Assembly: GCA_937926325.1 (NCBI GenBank)
Contig: CALAZQ010000059.1
Coordinates: 1-12,041 of the forward strand
DNA length: 12,041 bases
From: an uncultured Planctomycetaceae bacterium
GTDB lineage: Bacteria > Planctomycetota > Planctomycetia > Pirellulales > UBA1268
Direction of reading: 5' to 3'
Positions 1 to 8,238 of the stretch are shown here, in pieces (position 1 is the stretch's first letter; each line of letters begins with the position of its first letter). The notes beneath the pieces are model-generated. The model did not search any database. It was given only the letters and a program-made list of their open reading frames with translations, and was not told where the DNA came from. A program made the translations under genes and the position numbers.

Positions 1-1
1 C

Positions 2-37
2 ACAGGAAGCCGGGAGCGGAAGCGACCGGACCGGCAG
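2..37. repeat. 36-bp direct repeat, left copy
   Basis: This 36-bp stretch begins ACAGGAAGCC and ends GACCGGCAG after internal GGAAGC and GACCG duplications. It is identical to 11984-12019, in the same orientation and 11,982 bases away. The similarity ends at both edges of the match. The pair could be two members of a dispersed genomic repeat family, or could bracket an inserted segment. The sequence alone does not decide. Confidence 0.85.
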
Positions 38-157
38 CACGGTTGACCAATCCTCGCCAGGATTGCACCGGCTCGGGGGCGGCAAAAGTCTCGTCGCGTC
101 GGCCCTCTGGGCCGAAAGCTCCTCGAGCGTTCGCCGACCCCCTCGCCTCGCCAAACG

Positions 158-178
158 GCCGCCAATGAGCACCAGCGG
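158..178. repeat. repeat module A, left copy
   Basis: A 21-bp sequence starting GCCGCCAATG is repeated exactly at 11722-11742 in the right flank. On the left it is followed, after a short hairpin, by one copy of the palindromic module B at 194-230. On the right it lies between two copies of module B. The shared content suggests that both flanks carry the same family of intergenic repeat. Confidence 0.75.
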
Positions 179-190
179 GCGGAGGCCCGC

Positions 191-223
191 AAAGAAAGCA
201 CCGACGCGAGGCGGATGCTTTTC
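191..223 (-). terminator. possible terminator of the suf-mfn transcript (module B hairpin)
   Basis: About 20 bases beyond the mfnE stop, the arms 212-223 and 194-203 pair for 10 bp with two single-base bulges (GAAA, GCA and CCG against CGG, TGC and TTTC) around an eight-base loop. On the minus strand a short U-triplet follows immediately. A second hairpin (175-180/185-190) comes next. The weak U-tract makes this a modest intrinsic terminator candidate. It also belongs to the palindromic repeat family seen at 11681-11710 and 11781-11810. Confidence 0.35.
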
Positions 224-242
224 GTGAAACCGGGAAGGGTCG

Positions 243-860
243 CTACGCGGGCGCAGCCCAGCGGATGGCGGTGAGGTCACTGCTGGCTTCGTTGAAGTGG
301 TCGTCGAGCCAGCCGGCAGTGATCAGCGGCGGGATGGCCGGTGCCGGTGGCACCACTGATTTCAGCAGCAACAGTTCGCCGCCGATAGCAGCAGCCACCG
401 CTGCGGCGATTGAATCGCTGGTTACGCTCCAGCAGCAGGGCAGGGAAGCGATCGCGTCCAGACAGGCCGGGGCATGGCCGATGTCGAGCACGTTTGGCGT
501 GTCAGCGGTGACCGCAGTCGCAAGTGGCAGCCCCAGTCGTGCCGCCACGATCTCGGCCGTCAGGCTCATTGCTGCGATCGCCAGCCGGTGCATCTGGGCG
601 GCCGGCTGCGGCTCAGCCTGATCAAGCTGCCGCAGACCATCCACGACCGGCCCGCCACCGACGACCAGCCGGACCGGTCGCTGCCCGGTTGACTCCGCTG
701 CGACGAGATTCCCGACAAGCGTCGGCCAGCCGGGCCGCTTGAGCAGGCTGCCACCGACCTTGATAAGCAGCGGAACGGGAGGCGGCAGATCAGAAGACCG
801 CCGCAGCCAGCCCTGTGCCCAGCCAGTAGGAGTTCCTGCCGACGGCTCCGACACGTTCAC
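243..860 (-). CDS. mfnE: MfnE-like kinase of methanofuran-type cofactor synthesis
   Basis: This 205-residue protein has the amino-acid-kinase fold and resembles the archaeal aspartokinase-related COG2054 group. Archaeal MfnE phosphorylates 5-(aminomethyl)-3-furanmethanol phosphate to the diphosphate with ATP. Visible motifs are IKVGGSLL (about residues 33-40), the glycine-rich LVVGGGP (about 65-71), SDS near the middle of the C-terminal half and a LLLLKSV strand that normally ends in the phosphate-contacting lysine. I chose the GTG at 860: it overlaps the TGA of mfnF and is preceded by GGGGGAG, a good ribosome site just inside mfnF. An ATG at 932 is in frame but would overlap mfnF by 76 bases. 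The roughly 28 residues before the first motif are longer than I expect for the family. Family assignment is firm from context; exact substrate is inferred. Confidence 0.8.
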   Translation of the reverse strand: MNVSEPSAGTPTGWAQGWLRRSSDLPPPVPLLIKVGGSLLKRPGWPTLVGNLVAAESTGQRPVRLVVGGGPVVDGLRQLDQAEPQPAAQMHRLAIAAMSLTAEIVAARLGLPLATAVTADTPNVLDIGHAPACLDAIASLPCCWSVTSDSIAAAVAAAIGGELLLLKSVVPPAPAIPPLITAGWLDDHFNEASSDLTAIRWAAPA

Positions 861-1897
861 AGCTCCCCCCGGGCGATCAGGGCCAGGGCATGGGCCGGGC
901 CGACTCGGGCGATGTCGGCCCCCAGTGAGCATGACAGCGAAGTGACCGTCAGGGGCACGTCGAGCCGGGCGAGTGCCTGCTCGGCAAGCCGGCCGCCGTG
1001 GCCGCTGATGATGACGGTTGTGATTTGTTCAGAGCCGGCAAGCTGCCTGCGGATCGCAGCAGCCAGACGGCGGGACTGGACTGCGGCGATCCAACTGGCG
1101 GCCCGTTTCGCATCAGCGTCAGCGAAGTCGGCCGGCTCCAGCAGCATCATTCGGGCCAGCCGCGTTCGGGCAGCGGCGCGGGTGGCCGGCCCGTTGTCGG
1201 CGGTGTCGCGGTCCTGCGGCCGCTCCGGCAGGTCACCGAGGGTGAGCCAAGCATCGCGAACCGTGGCGAAGCACTCACTGGCCACCGGCTGGCGGCTGTT
1301 CCGATACGGCAGTGACCGGACCAGGGCCGGCACCGGGGTCCGCTCAACGCCCATGTAGAGCAACTCACCGCAGGCCATCCGCTGCCAGTCGGTACGGCCC
1401 CGCGGCGTCGGCTGGCCATTCGTCAGTGGCACCAGATCGGTCGTCGTCGAGCCGATGTCCAGCAGGAGGCCGCGGCCTGTAGGAACCAGACTGCCTGCCA
1501 GCCGGGCCAGGGCATGCCAGTTGGCTGCCGCAACGGCGAGGGGCTGGGCGGCGGCCTCGGCCGGCTCGATCAGCGAACCGGCGAGACTATAGACGGCGAC
1601 CGGCCGGCCAGCTGCCGCCACGCTGCAGCTGGCCAGAATTTGCCGCACACCATCGGCCCGATCGGTGAAGCAGTCGGCGATCTCACCTGTCATCGTGACC
1701 GCCAGCCGGGCGGCCGGGCGAAGGGCGATGATCCGCCTCAGGGCCTGCGGCAAATCTCGCCAGACTCGCCAGAGCGGAAAGGACTCGCTGTGACACCAGC
1801 CGCAGCCATCGGCAGCCTTGAGGTTGGCCCCGCCAATGTCGAGTGCCAACCAGTCCGTTTGCTGAGTCGGCGGCAGGCAGTCTCCAGAGGGTATCAC
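857..1897 (-). CDS. mfnF: MfnF-like protein, H4MPT-linked C1 pathway family
   Basis: This 346-residue protein belongs to the actin/hydantoinase-type ATPase fold once labelled 'probable H4MPT-linked C1 transfer pathway protein' (COG1548). Archaeal MfnF joins the furan diphosphate to gamma-glutamyltyramine to build the methanofuran core. The first phosphate loop LALDIGGANLK is at 17-27, the family motif TMTGEIADCF at 68-77, the second phosphate loop LLLDIGSTTTDL at 144-155, and an ISGHGG segment lies near residue 300. The start is a GTG at 1897 that overlaps the TGA of mfnD, so translation is probably coupled. No better start is visible, and the first motif lies 16 residues in, as expected. Its neighbours mfnD and mfnE perform adjoining steps. 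Bacterial substrates may differ, since Methylobacterium makes methylofuran with tyrosine in place of tyramine. Confidence 0.85.
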   Translation of the reverse strand: MIPSGDCLPPTQQTDWLALDIGGANLKAADGCGWCHSESFPLWRVWRDLPQALRRIIALRPAARLAVTMTGEIADCFTDRADGVRQILASCSVAAAGRPVAVYSLAGSLIEPAEAAAQPLAVAAANWHALARLAGSLVPTGRGLLLDIGSTTTDLVPLTNGQPTPRGRTDWQRMACGELLYMGVERTPVPALVRSLPYRNSRQPVASECFATVRDAWLTLGDLPERPQDRDTADNGPATRAAARTRLARMMLLEPADFADADAKRAASWIAAVQSRRLAAAIRRQLAGSEQITTVIISGHGGRLAEQALARLDVPLTVTSLSCSLGADIARVGPAHALALIARGEL

Positions 1898-2934
1898 GGC
1901 AGCAGCAGCTCACACGCAGTCAGGTTCCAGGGGCCGATCGTCACCGGCCGGCCAGCGGCTTGTTCCAGCAGCGGCCCCACCAGTCCGCCGGGCTGTCCCC
2001 GGGAAAGCCCGACGAACGAGGTGGTCAGCCGCGGATTGATCTCGATCAACCGGTCGTTACGGCCATCGGAACGCGGCCCCATGATCATATCGACGCCGAC
2101 CCAGCCCCGGGGCCGGCAGCCGGTGGCCCGGGCCAGGGCCTCAATCGCTCTTACAGCCAGCTGTTGGGCCCGCGGCCGCCGGGCTGCCGCCAGCGGCCGC
2201 AGACCACGGAAAGCTGGCTGCTGGCCGTCGGTGAACAGTTGCTCCAGCGGCAGCAGGGGGACGACGCCGCCAGGGCCACAGAGGCAGGCGAGGCTTGCCG
2301 CGGTGCCGGCCGCGAGGCTTTCCAGCCGAGCCGGGCCGGTTGGGGAACGGTAGTCGGCAGCAGTTGCAATTTTTAGCAGACCATCGCAGCCGGCGCTGTC
2401 GCGGGCCTTGAGGATCGCCGGCAGCCGAAAGCCCGCCGGCAGCTCCGCGTCAGCCCCCAGGCTCTGGCCGGCCGGCACCGGCACCCCTGCCGCGGCCAGC
2501 TTGTCACAGGTGGTCTGCTTGTCGGCGGCGGCCCGGGCAAAGCCGACCGGCCCTCCAATGACCCGGTCGGCCAGGCCGGCGGTCTCGAGACAAGCAAGGC
2601 GGTCGGTGAGCACACCGGCGGTCTCGGGTGCGACGAGGATCACCGCATCGGCGGCCTCGGCGGCAGCCACGAGTGCGGCCAGTTCCTCGCCGGGGGCAAC
2701 CTCGCGGCAGCTGCCACCGGCGGGGAGGCCTGGTCGGGCCGGCGCCGGCAGCAGACTGTCGATCAGCAGTGTCACATCGCAGCCGGGAAGCCGAGCGGCA
2801 TCGGCGGCGATGGCCTCGAGCATCAGCCGCCCCTCGGCTATCAGCCCGGCTGGCGGCGCATCACCGGCAACGGCAGCCGCATCGGGGCCCTGCAGGCCGC
2901 CCGAGCAGCACCATTCATACAGCAGCAGACGCAT
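1894..2934 (-). CDS. mfnD: MfnD-like ATP-grasp ligase
   Basis: This 346-residue ATP-grasp enzyme matches the archaeal COG1821 family. There MfnD forms gamma-glutamyltyramine from tyramine, glutamate and ATP during methanofuran synthesis. Visible parts are a pre-ATP-grasp N-terminal domain (1-130), the central-domain entry DKQTTCDKLAAAGVPVP (138-154), the nucleotide-binding strand PAILKARDSAGCDG (172-185), the metal-site strand GVDMIM (280-285) and LIEINPRLTTS (296-306), which carries the Mg-ligating Glu and Asn. The ATG at 2934 follows the upstream stop by 11 bases and has no strong Shine-Dalgarno, which suggests re-initiation after the Rieske-SufT gene. Bacterial members may use tyrosine and add several glutamates, as in methylofuran. 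That specificity cannot be read here. Confidence 0.82.
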   Translation of the reverse strand: MRLLLYEWCCSGGLQGPDAAAVAGDAPPAGLIAEGRLMLEAIAADAARLPGCDVTLLIDSLLPAPARPGLPAGGSCREVAPGEELAALVAAAEAADAVILVAPETAGVLTDRLACLETAGLADRVIGGPVGFARAAADKQTTCDKLAAAGVPVPAGQSLGADAELPAGFRLPAILKARDSAGCDGLLKIATAADYRSPTGPARLESLAAGTAASLACLCGPGGVVPLLPLEQLFTDGQQPAFRGLRPLAAARRPRAQQLAVRAIEALARATGCRPRGWVGVDMIMGPRSDGRNDRLIEINPRLTTSFVGLSRGQPGGLVGPLLEQAAGRPVTIGPWNLTACELLLP

Positions 2935-2945
2935 GCGGCGGCATT

Positions 2946-3731
2946 TCAGAAAATACCGAGCTGATCGCGGGCGGCGTCGGTCATCCGATCGGGCGTCCAG
3001 GGGGGATCCATCACGATCCGGACCTCGACATCACCGACATCGCAGTGCGTTCCCACCACGCGTTTGGTGTCGGCAATCAGCTGCGGGCCGGCCGGGCAGG
3101 CGGGGCTGGTCATGGTCATGTCGATCGCCACCTGCCGGCCGGCGTCGGCCGGCTCTGGGGCGATGGTGACGTTGTAGATCAGGCCGAGATCGACAATGTT
3201 GACGAATAGCTCCGGATCCTTGACCTCCTTGAGCATCTCGCGGATCAGCTCTTCCGACAGCGTCTGGTCAGCCAGTCCGGTTGCGGCATCTCCGCTCGCC
3301 CCGGCAGGGGCTGGTGCAGGGTCGGCGGCGGGCGGCGTGGTGACAGCCGCCGGTGCCGCCGCCGCAGGAGAGGGCGTTGCGGTGGTCGCCGTCGGCTGAT
3401 TCACCGGTCCGGCGGTGGCCTCCCGGAGCCGCAGGAAGACGCCACCGTCCTCCAGTTTGACGTCGTACGCCCGGGTCGCCCGAATGGCAGGCATCGACAG
3501 GGCGGCCCCGGTCCGGATGTCGAACTTGGCCCCATGCCGCGGGCAGGCAATCGTGTGATCGGCCAGTTCGCCGTCGACCAGGGGGCCGCCGTCGTGGGTG
3601 CAGACATCGTCGATGGCGTGGAACGTGCCGCCGACACGAAACAGGGCGACCGGATCGCCGTCGACTTCCACCAGCAGTTTGCCAGGATCGGGTAAATCGT
3701 CGACGTCGGCGACGCGGGTGAATTCCGCCAT
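2946..3731 (-). CDS. Rieske ferredoxin fused to SufT/MIP18 (DUF59) domain
   Basis: This 261-residue protein has two domains. Residues 1-105 are a Rieske-type [2Fe-2S] domain of the small ferredoxin class, with ligands C44, H46, C63 and H66 in CTHDGG and CPRHG. Residues 106-155 are a Pro/Ala/Thr-rich flexible linker. Residues 157-261 are a MIP18/DUF59 domain. It shows LKEVKDPEL, NIVDLGLIYNV (178-188), MTMTSPACP with the conserved C212, and the DPPWTPDRM signature of SufT. SufT acts as an auxiliary factor in Fe-S protein maturation, so the Rieske half may pass electrons to, or act with, that step; this is inference. The ATG at 3731 has GAGGAG 11 bases upstream. It follows sufD by 54 bases and precedes mfnD by 11. 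It sits at the distal end of the suf genes, where other bacteria often have sufS, sufU or sufT. Confidence 0.88.
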   Translation of the reverse strand: MAEFTRVADVDDLPDPGKLLVEVDGDPVALFRVGGTFHAIDDVCTHDGGPLVDGELADHTIACPRHGAKFDIRTGAALSMPAIRATRAYDVKLEDGGVFLRLREATAGPVNQPTATTATPSPAAAAPAAVTTPPAADPAPAPAGASGDAATGLADQTLSEELIREMLKEVKDPELFVNIVDLGLIYNVTIAPEPADAGRQVAIDMTMTSPACPAGPQLIADTKRVVGTHCDVGDVEVRIVMDPPWTPDRMTDAARDQLGIF

Positions 3732-3785
3732 GGGGGAGAGTACTCCTCAGAAGAGAGAAACCAATTGCCAGCCGACCACCGCCGG

Positions 3786-5141
3786 CTATGACACCCGACG
3801 AATCCGGCTGCCGATGGCTGCCGCGAGCGCCTCGCGGACGGAGGCGATGGTGATGCGATCAAAGACCTGCTGAAAAAAGCCTGCCACCACCAGCCGGGTT
3901 GCTTCATCGGCGGTGAGCCCGCGAGCCTGGGCGTAGAAAATTTGTTCTTCATCGACCCGGCCGCTGGTGGCACCGTGGGTGCAGCGGACGTCGTCGGCCT
4001 CAATTTCGAGGCCGGGAATCGAGTCGGCCCGGGCGGCGGCCGAGAGCATCAGGTTGTCGTTCCGCTGATAGCCGTCAGTCTTCTGGGCGGCCTTGTCGAC
4101 CTTGATCATGCCCCGCCAGACCAGCCGGCTCCGATCCTGCAGTGCCCCCTTGTAGAGCAGGTCGCTGCGACAGGAGGGGGCCTCATGATGCTGCAGGGTG
4201 TTATAGACCAGTTGCTGCCGGCCCTCGGTGAACATCACGCCGTTGACCTGGGCCTCGGCATGTTCACCGACCAACGCGACATCCTGGGCGACCTGCGACA
4301 GCCGGCTGCCGAGCGCCGCCAGGGTCCACTGCAGCCGACCATTGCCGTGGACGACCGCTTTTTGGCGGGCGACATGCCAGACGCCACGGTCCCAATTCTG
4401 GACGTTCACCATCCGCAGCGACGCCCCTCGGCCGACCACAATCTCGGTACCGCCGCAATGAAACCCGGTTGCCGCGCCGGTGGTGCCACACGAGGCGGTC
4501 TCGGTGAGTACAGTCGCCTCCGCTCCCTCGCCCAGCACAACCAGCACATGGGAGGTGTCGACGCCGCCGTCGTCGATGGCGGCCAGGCAGTGAATCGGCT
4601 GGGAGAGTTTCACGCCAGCAGGAACATGGAGCACCATGCTGCCCCGATGGAACGCCCCGTGGAGGGCGGCAAAATAGTCGCTGTCAGTATCGATGACCCG
4701 CAGCCAATACTTCTGCAGCAGATCGCCATGCTCGGCGAGCACCTCCGCGGCGGGACCGAACACAACCCCCTGGCGACTCAATTCTGGGTCGATCTCACAG
4801 CGGCTGACATGGCCGTTGACGGTGGTGAAGTGGCCGGCGTAGTCGGGACGTCCGCCAGCCGCCACCCCACCCTCTTCAGCCTGCGGGAAGGCTGGGGCCA
4901 GCAGCCCCTCGGGTGCCTCGGCATCACCGGCAGGCCGTAGACCCCAGGCCTGTGGCTTGAACATCCGCAGGTCGGTCCGCATCCAGAGTTCCTGCCGCCG
5001 GTCGGGCAGGTCGAGCGATTCAAGCCGATCGAGGCAGGCTCGCCGCTGCTGTTCTGCCCAGGCGGGCAGGGGCTGGTCTGCCAGCAGCTGTTCGAGGGCG
5101 TCGCGATTGAAGCTCGGGGCAGGGGCGGTCGTGGTTGTCAT
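3786..5141 (-). CDS. sufD: Fe-S cluster assembly protein SufD
   Basis: SufD (451 residues) pairs with SufB in the SufBC2D scaffold that assembles Fe-S clusters in the cytoplasm. The N-terminal third is variable helical sequence. The C-terminal half is the right-handed beta-helix core shared with SufB. Near the end the motif CTHGATSG carries the histidine (about H389) that corresponds to the catalytic histidine of E. coli SufD, followed by EEQIFYAQARGL, the typical SufB/SufD closing helix. The ATG at 5141 has AGGA a few bases upstream. It lies 31 bases after sufB, so the two are surely co-transcribed. Length is normal for bacterial SufD and no frame break is seen. Confidence 0.93.
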   Translation of the reverse strand: MTTTTAPAPSFNRDALEQLLADQPLPAWAEQQRRACLDRLESLDLPDRRQELWMRTDLRMFKPQAWGLRPAGDAEAPEGLLAPAFPQAEEGGVAAGGRPDYAGHFTTVNGHVSRCEIDPELSRQGVVFGPAAEVLAEHGDLLQKYWLRVIDTDSDYFAALHGAFHRGSMVLHVPAGVKLSQPIHCLAAIDDGGVDTSHVLVVLGEGAEATVLTETASCGTTGAATGFHCGGTEIVVGRGASLRMVNVQNWDRGVWHVARQKAVVHGNGRLQWTLAALGSRLSQVAQDVALVGEHAEAQVNGVMFTEGRQQLVYNTLQHHEAPSCRSDLLYKGALQDRSRLVWRGMIKVDKAAQKTDGYQRNDNLMLSAAARADSIPGLEIEADDVRCTHGATSGRVDEEQIFYAQARGLTADEATRLVVAGFFQQVFDRITIASVREALAAAIGSRIRRVS

Positions 5142-5172
5142 CTGTCCTGGTTGGTGAAGAGCGGGGGGGCGG

Positions 5173-6585
5173 TCAGCCGACGGAGCCTTCCATCTGGAGT
5201 TCGATCAGCCGGTTCATTTCGACGGCGTACTCCATCGGCAGTTCCTTGACCAGCGGTTCAATGAAGCCACCGACGATCATCGTGCTGGCCTCAGCCTCGG
5301 AAAGCCCGCGGCTCATCAGATAGAAGAGCTGCTCTTCGCCGATCTTGGAGACACTCGCCTCATGGCCGATCGAGACGTCCTGTTCTTCGATCTCGATGTA
5401 GGGGTAGGTGTCACTGCGGCTCTTGTCGTCGAGGATGAGGGCATCACAGACGACGCTGGAGCGACTCTTCTTCGCCCCCGGCTCGACCTTGACCAGGCCG
5501 CGATAGCTCGAGCGGCCGCCGTTTTTCGAGATGCTCTTGGAGACGATGCGACCAAAGGTGTTGGGGGCGGCATGGACAAGCTTGGCCCCGGCGTCCTGAT
5601 GTTGGCCAGCCGAGGCGAAGGCGATCGAGAGAATTTCGCCGCGGGCCCCCGGTTCCATCATGTAGACCGCCGGATACTTCATCGTCAGCTGGCTGCCGAG
5701 ATTGCCGTCGATCCACTCCATCATCGCCCCCTCATAAGCGACCGCCCGCTTGGTGACCAGGTTGTAGATGTTGTTGGCCCAGTTCTGGATCGTCGTGTAG
5801 CGGCAGCGGCTGTGCTTTTTGCAGACGATCTCGACCACCGCCGAGTGGAGGCTTTCGGTTGAATACATCGGCGCGGTGCAGCCCTCGACGTAATGCACCT
5901 GGGCCCCTTCATCGACGATGATCAGGGTCCGTTCGAACTGCCCCATGCTTTCGGCATTGATCCGGAAGTAGGCCTGTAGCGGGAACTCGATCGAGACCCC
6001 CTTGGGCACGTAGATGAACGAGCCGCCCGACCAGACCGCCGAATTCAGAGCAGCAAACTTGTTGTCGCTCGGGGGAATGATCGTGCCAAAGTATTCCCGC
6101 AGCAGATCGGGATGCTCCCGCACAGCGGTGTCTGTGTCGGTGAAAATGACACCCTTCTTGGCAAGGTCTTCCTGGAGCGAGCCGTAAACGACCTCGCTTT
6201 CGAACTGGGCCTTCACGCCGGCAAGGAACTTTCGTTCCGCCTCAGGAATGCCGAGCCGGTCGAAGGTCTTCTTGATTTCCTCGGGGACATCCTCCCAGGT
6301 CTTGCCCTGCTGCTCGGCCGGCTTGAGGTAGTAGAAGATGTCCTGGAAATCGACGCCGATCCGGCCACCCCAGTGGGGCATCGGTTTGCTGTTGAAGATT
6401 TCGAGTGACTTCAGCCGGAAGTCCCGCATCCAGCCGGGCTCTCGCTTCATCTCAGAAATCTGTGAGACGATCTCGGGTGATAGCCCTCGCTGAGCCTTGA
6501 AGACCGTGGGGGTGTCGGTGCGAAAGTCGTACTTGTTGATCTCGCCGAGTGCCAGGGTGGAGGATTCCTGTAGGTCGGTGGCCAT
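5173..6585 (-). CDS. sufB: Fe-S cluster assembly protein SufB
   Basis: SufB is the principal scaffold subunit of SufBC2D and accepts sulfur from the desulfurase system. The 470-residue protein shows all the usual landmarks: the N-terminal [20 protein letters not shown] segment, [23 protein letters not shown], and the beta-helix. Near the end come [12 protein letters not shown] (active cysteine about C380) and [14 protein letters not shown] start it at the ATG at 6585, with AGGAG eight bases upstream. An in-frame TTG at 6606 would add seven residues, but it lies upstream of that ribosome site and is unlikely. It follows sufC after 90 bases and precedes sufD by 31. The sequence is highly conserved and complete. 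Confidence 0.96.
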   Translation of the reverse strand: MATDLQESSTLALGEINKYDFRTDTPTVFKAQRGLSPEIVSQISEMKREPGWMRDFRLKSLEIFNSKPMPHWGGRIGVDFQDIFYYLKPAEQQGKTWEDVPEEIKKTFDRLGIPEAERKFLAGVKAQFESEVVYGSLQEDLAKKGVIFTDTDTAVREHPDLLREYFGTIIPPSDNKFAALNSAVWSGGSFIYVPKGVSIEFPLQAYFRINAESMGQFERTLIIVDEGAQVHYVEGCTAPMYSTESLHSAVVEIVCKKHSRCRYTTIQNWANNIYNLVTKRAVAYEGAMMEWIDGNLGSQLTMKYPAVYMMEPGARGEILSIAFASAGQHQDAGAKLVHAAPNTFGRIVSKSISKNGGRSSYRGLVKVEPGAKKSRSSVVCDALILDDKSRSDTYPYIEIEEQDVSIGHEASVSKIGEEQLFYLMSRGLSEAEASTMIVGGFIEPLVKELPMEYAVEMNRLIELQMEGSVG

Positions 6586-6675
6586 GGCTCGATCTCCTGG
6601 GTGCAATGGGAAGCGGGGTCTGGTTGGAAACGTCGAGGGTGTGGGGTGAAGGTGGAAGCCGCCCTGCTGTCACGG

Positions 6676-7518
6676 CTAGCTGGCAGCCGGCTCGAGCCGA
6701 CGTTCGGCTTCCATCTCTTCTTCAGCGGCAGCCGCTTCGGGATAGGCCTTGCGGATTCGCTCATAGCCCTGTTTGTGAAGTTCGGCCGCCAATTCGGGAC
6801 CGCCCGACTCGACGATTCGGCCGCCGAGCATCACATGGGTCTTGAGCGGGATGTTGTGTTCCAGCAGCTGTTCGTGATGGGTGATGATCAGGATGCCCAT
6901 TTCAGCTCCACCGATCCGGGCGATGCTCTCACTGGCAAGTCGAACCGCATCGGCGTCGAGGCCGCTGTCGGTCTCGTCGAGGATGGCGAATCGAGGCCGA
7001 AGCATGGCCAGTTGCAGGATCTCGGCCCGCTTCATCTCGCCACCGGAGAAACCGTCATTGACGTAGCGGCGGGCGAAGTCGCTGTCCATCGACAGTTCCT
7101 TCATCTTGTCCTTGAGTTCTCCGCGGAACTCCCGCATCGGCATCAGTTCCTGCCCCTCTTTCCGGTCGGGATCACGAACGTTGGTGACCGAATGTCGGAG
7201 GAAGTCGGCCAGCCGCACACCGGGGATGGCCATCGGCCGCTGGAAGGCAAGGAAGATGCCCGCCCGGGCCCGGCCGTCGGGCTCCATCTCGAGGACGTCG
7301 TGGGCAGTGCCGTCGGCGTCAACCAGCATGATGCTGCCGGCGGTCACCTCGTAGGACGGGTGGCCCATGATGGCGTAGCCGAGCGTGCTCTTGCCGGAAC
7401 CGTTGGGGCCCATCAGGGCATGAACCTCTCCCCGGCCGATCGTCAGATTGACCCCCTTGAGGATCTCACTGCCCTCGACCGCCACATGCAGGTTCTCGAT
7501 TTCCAGCCGCTCGTTCAT
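6676..7518 (-). CDS. sufC: Fe-S assembly ATPase SufC
   Basis: SufC is the soluble ABC-type ATPase that drives conformational change in SufBC2D. This 280-residue protein shows Walker A GPNGSGKST (about 37-45), the Q-loop AFQRP, the signature FSGGEMKRAEILQ, the SufC-typical Walker B FAILDETDSGLD and the switch histidine in ITHH. It is longer than the usual 250 residues because of an Ala/Glu-rich C-terminal tail (EAAAAEEEMEAERR) and slightly longer internal loops. Two starts compete. The ATG at 7518 matches the family N-terminus. A GTG at 7530 adds four residues and lies only two bases after AGAGGA. I prefer the ATG. It lies 54 bases downstream of nuoB. Confidence 0.94.
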   Translation of the reverse strand: MNERLEIENLHVAVEGSEILKGVNLTIGRGEVHALMGPNGSGKSTLGYAIMGHPSYEVTAGSIMLVDADGTAHDVLEMEPDGRARAGIFLAFQRPMAIPGVRLADFLRHSVTNVRDPDRKEGQELMPMREFRGELKDKMKELSMDSDFARRYVNDGFSGGEMKRAEILQLAMLRPRFAILDETDSGLDADAVRLASESIARIGGAEMGILIITHHEQLLEHNIPLKTHVMLGGRIVESGGPELAAELHKQGYERIRKAYPEAAAAEEEMEAERRLEPAAS

Positions 7519-7559
7519 CGTGTTTCTCACAATCCTCTGGTCACTAGGAAGCGTTGCTC

Positions 7560-7584
7560 GTCCAGGCCCGTACTAGCCCTGGAC
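7560..7584 (-). other. small inverted repeat over the nuoB stop codon
   Basis: GTCCAGG (7560-7566) and CCTGGAC (7578-7584) form a perfect 7-bp inverted repeat with an 11-base loop that contains the nuoB TAG. No U-run follows on the minus strand, so it is not a standard terminator. It could be an RNA-processing or stability element between nuoB and sufC, or chance in GC-rich sequence. Confidence 0.35.
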
Positions 7585-8178
7585 CTTTTGGTGGTCAAAC
7601 ACCAGATCGCCATCCTCGACGGCCGAGGCGACATAGCCCGAGTGATGGGGCACCGGCAGTTCGTCTTGGACCTTGCCCGGACCATCGGCACGCTTGGCGA
7701 TCCGCTGGCCCATGATCTTGTCCTGAATTCGCATCAGGCCTTCGAGCAGGCTCTCCGGGCGGGGCGGGCAGCCCGGCACATAGACATCGACCGGCACCAC
7801 CAGGTCCACGCCTTTGACGACATGGTAGCCCCACTTGAAATACGGGCCGCCGCCCGTGGTGCAGGCACCCATGGCGATGACGTACTTCGGGTCGGGCATC
7901 ATGTTGTAGAGCCGCCGGACACGACTGGCCATTTTGTAGGTGACGGTCCCGGCGACGATCATCAGGTCGGCCTGACGGGGCGTCGCGCGGAAGGCACCCG
8001 CCCCAAACCGGTCGAGGTCGAAGCGGCTCGCACCCGCCGCCATCATTTCAATGGCACAGCAGGCAAGACCGAATGTCATCGGCCAGATGCTCGACTGGCG
8101 GGCCCAGTTAATCGCCTGTTCGACCGTTGTGAGAACGAGGTTCTCTTCGAACCGGCCTTCGATCCAGGGTTTTGTCAT
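7573..8178 (-). CDS. nuoB: NADH-quinone oxidoreductase subunit B (NuoB)
   Basis: NuoB is the complex I subunit that holds the terminal [4Fe-4S] cluster N2 next to the quinone site. The 201-residue protein has all four N2 ligands: C40 and C41 in [11 protein letters not shown]106 in [10 protein letters not shown] and C137 in [27 protein letters not shown], the standard strand-loop motif, is at 67-84. The C-terminal 30 residues are a somewhat longer tail than usual. The ATG at 8178 has GGAG six bases upstream. The gene is alone: no nuoA, nuoC or nuoD flanks it. It sits between a SufR-like regulator (60 bases upstream) and sufC (54 bases downstream). Membership of the nearby membrane-oxidoreductase families (hydrogenase small subunits) is possible, but the motifs fit NuoB best. 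Confidence 0.93.
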   Translation of the reverse strand: MTKPWIEGRFEENLVLTTVEQAINWARQSSIWPMTFGLACCAIEMMAAGASRFDLDRFGAGAFRATPRQADLMIVAGTVTYKMASRVRRLYNMMPDPKYVIAMGACTTGGGPYFKWGYHVVKGVDLVVPVDVYVPGCPPRPESLLEGLMRIQDKIMGQRIAKRADGPGKVQDELPVPHHSGYVASAVEDGDLVFDHQKVQG

Positions 8179-8238
8179 CGTCGACTCCGCGGGGCGTTTC
8201 TCTGTGGAGGGGTAAGGCCGGCAGGCACCGGCAGGTGT

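Larger units (their letters stand above)
1..242. other. left non-coding flank with repeats and small hairpins
   Basis: I see no credible gene here. The stretch lies downstream of mfnE. It holds one copy of the 36-bp terminal direct repeat (2-37). A perfect 7-bp hairpin sits at 48-54/59-65 with a four-base loop, and another at 99-105/109-115 with a three-base loop. A 21-bp module (158-178) also occurs in the right flank. A 6-bp hairpin lies at 175-180/185-190, and a longer bulged hairpin at 194-223. None of the first three hairpins is followed closely by a U-run on either strand. Confidence 0.7.

Noticed and set aside
48..65. intrinsic terminator at the perfect 7-bp hairpin
   Set aside because: No U-run follows on either strand and it is about 180 bases beyond mfnE.
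1514..2353. 279-codon plus-strand frame across mfnF and mfnD
   Set aside because: It crosses the junction of two real minus-strand genes and shows no family features.
3942..4940. 332-codon plus-strand frame opposite sufD
   Set aside because: Shadow of sufD; composition and lack of motifs argue against coding.
6586..6606. TTG start for sufB at 6606
   Set aside because: The AGGAG ribosome site lies between this codon and the ATG at 6585, and family alignment from memory fits the ATG.
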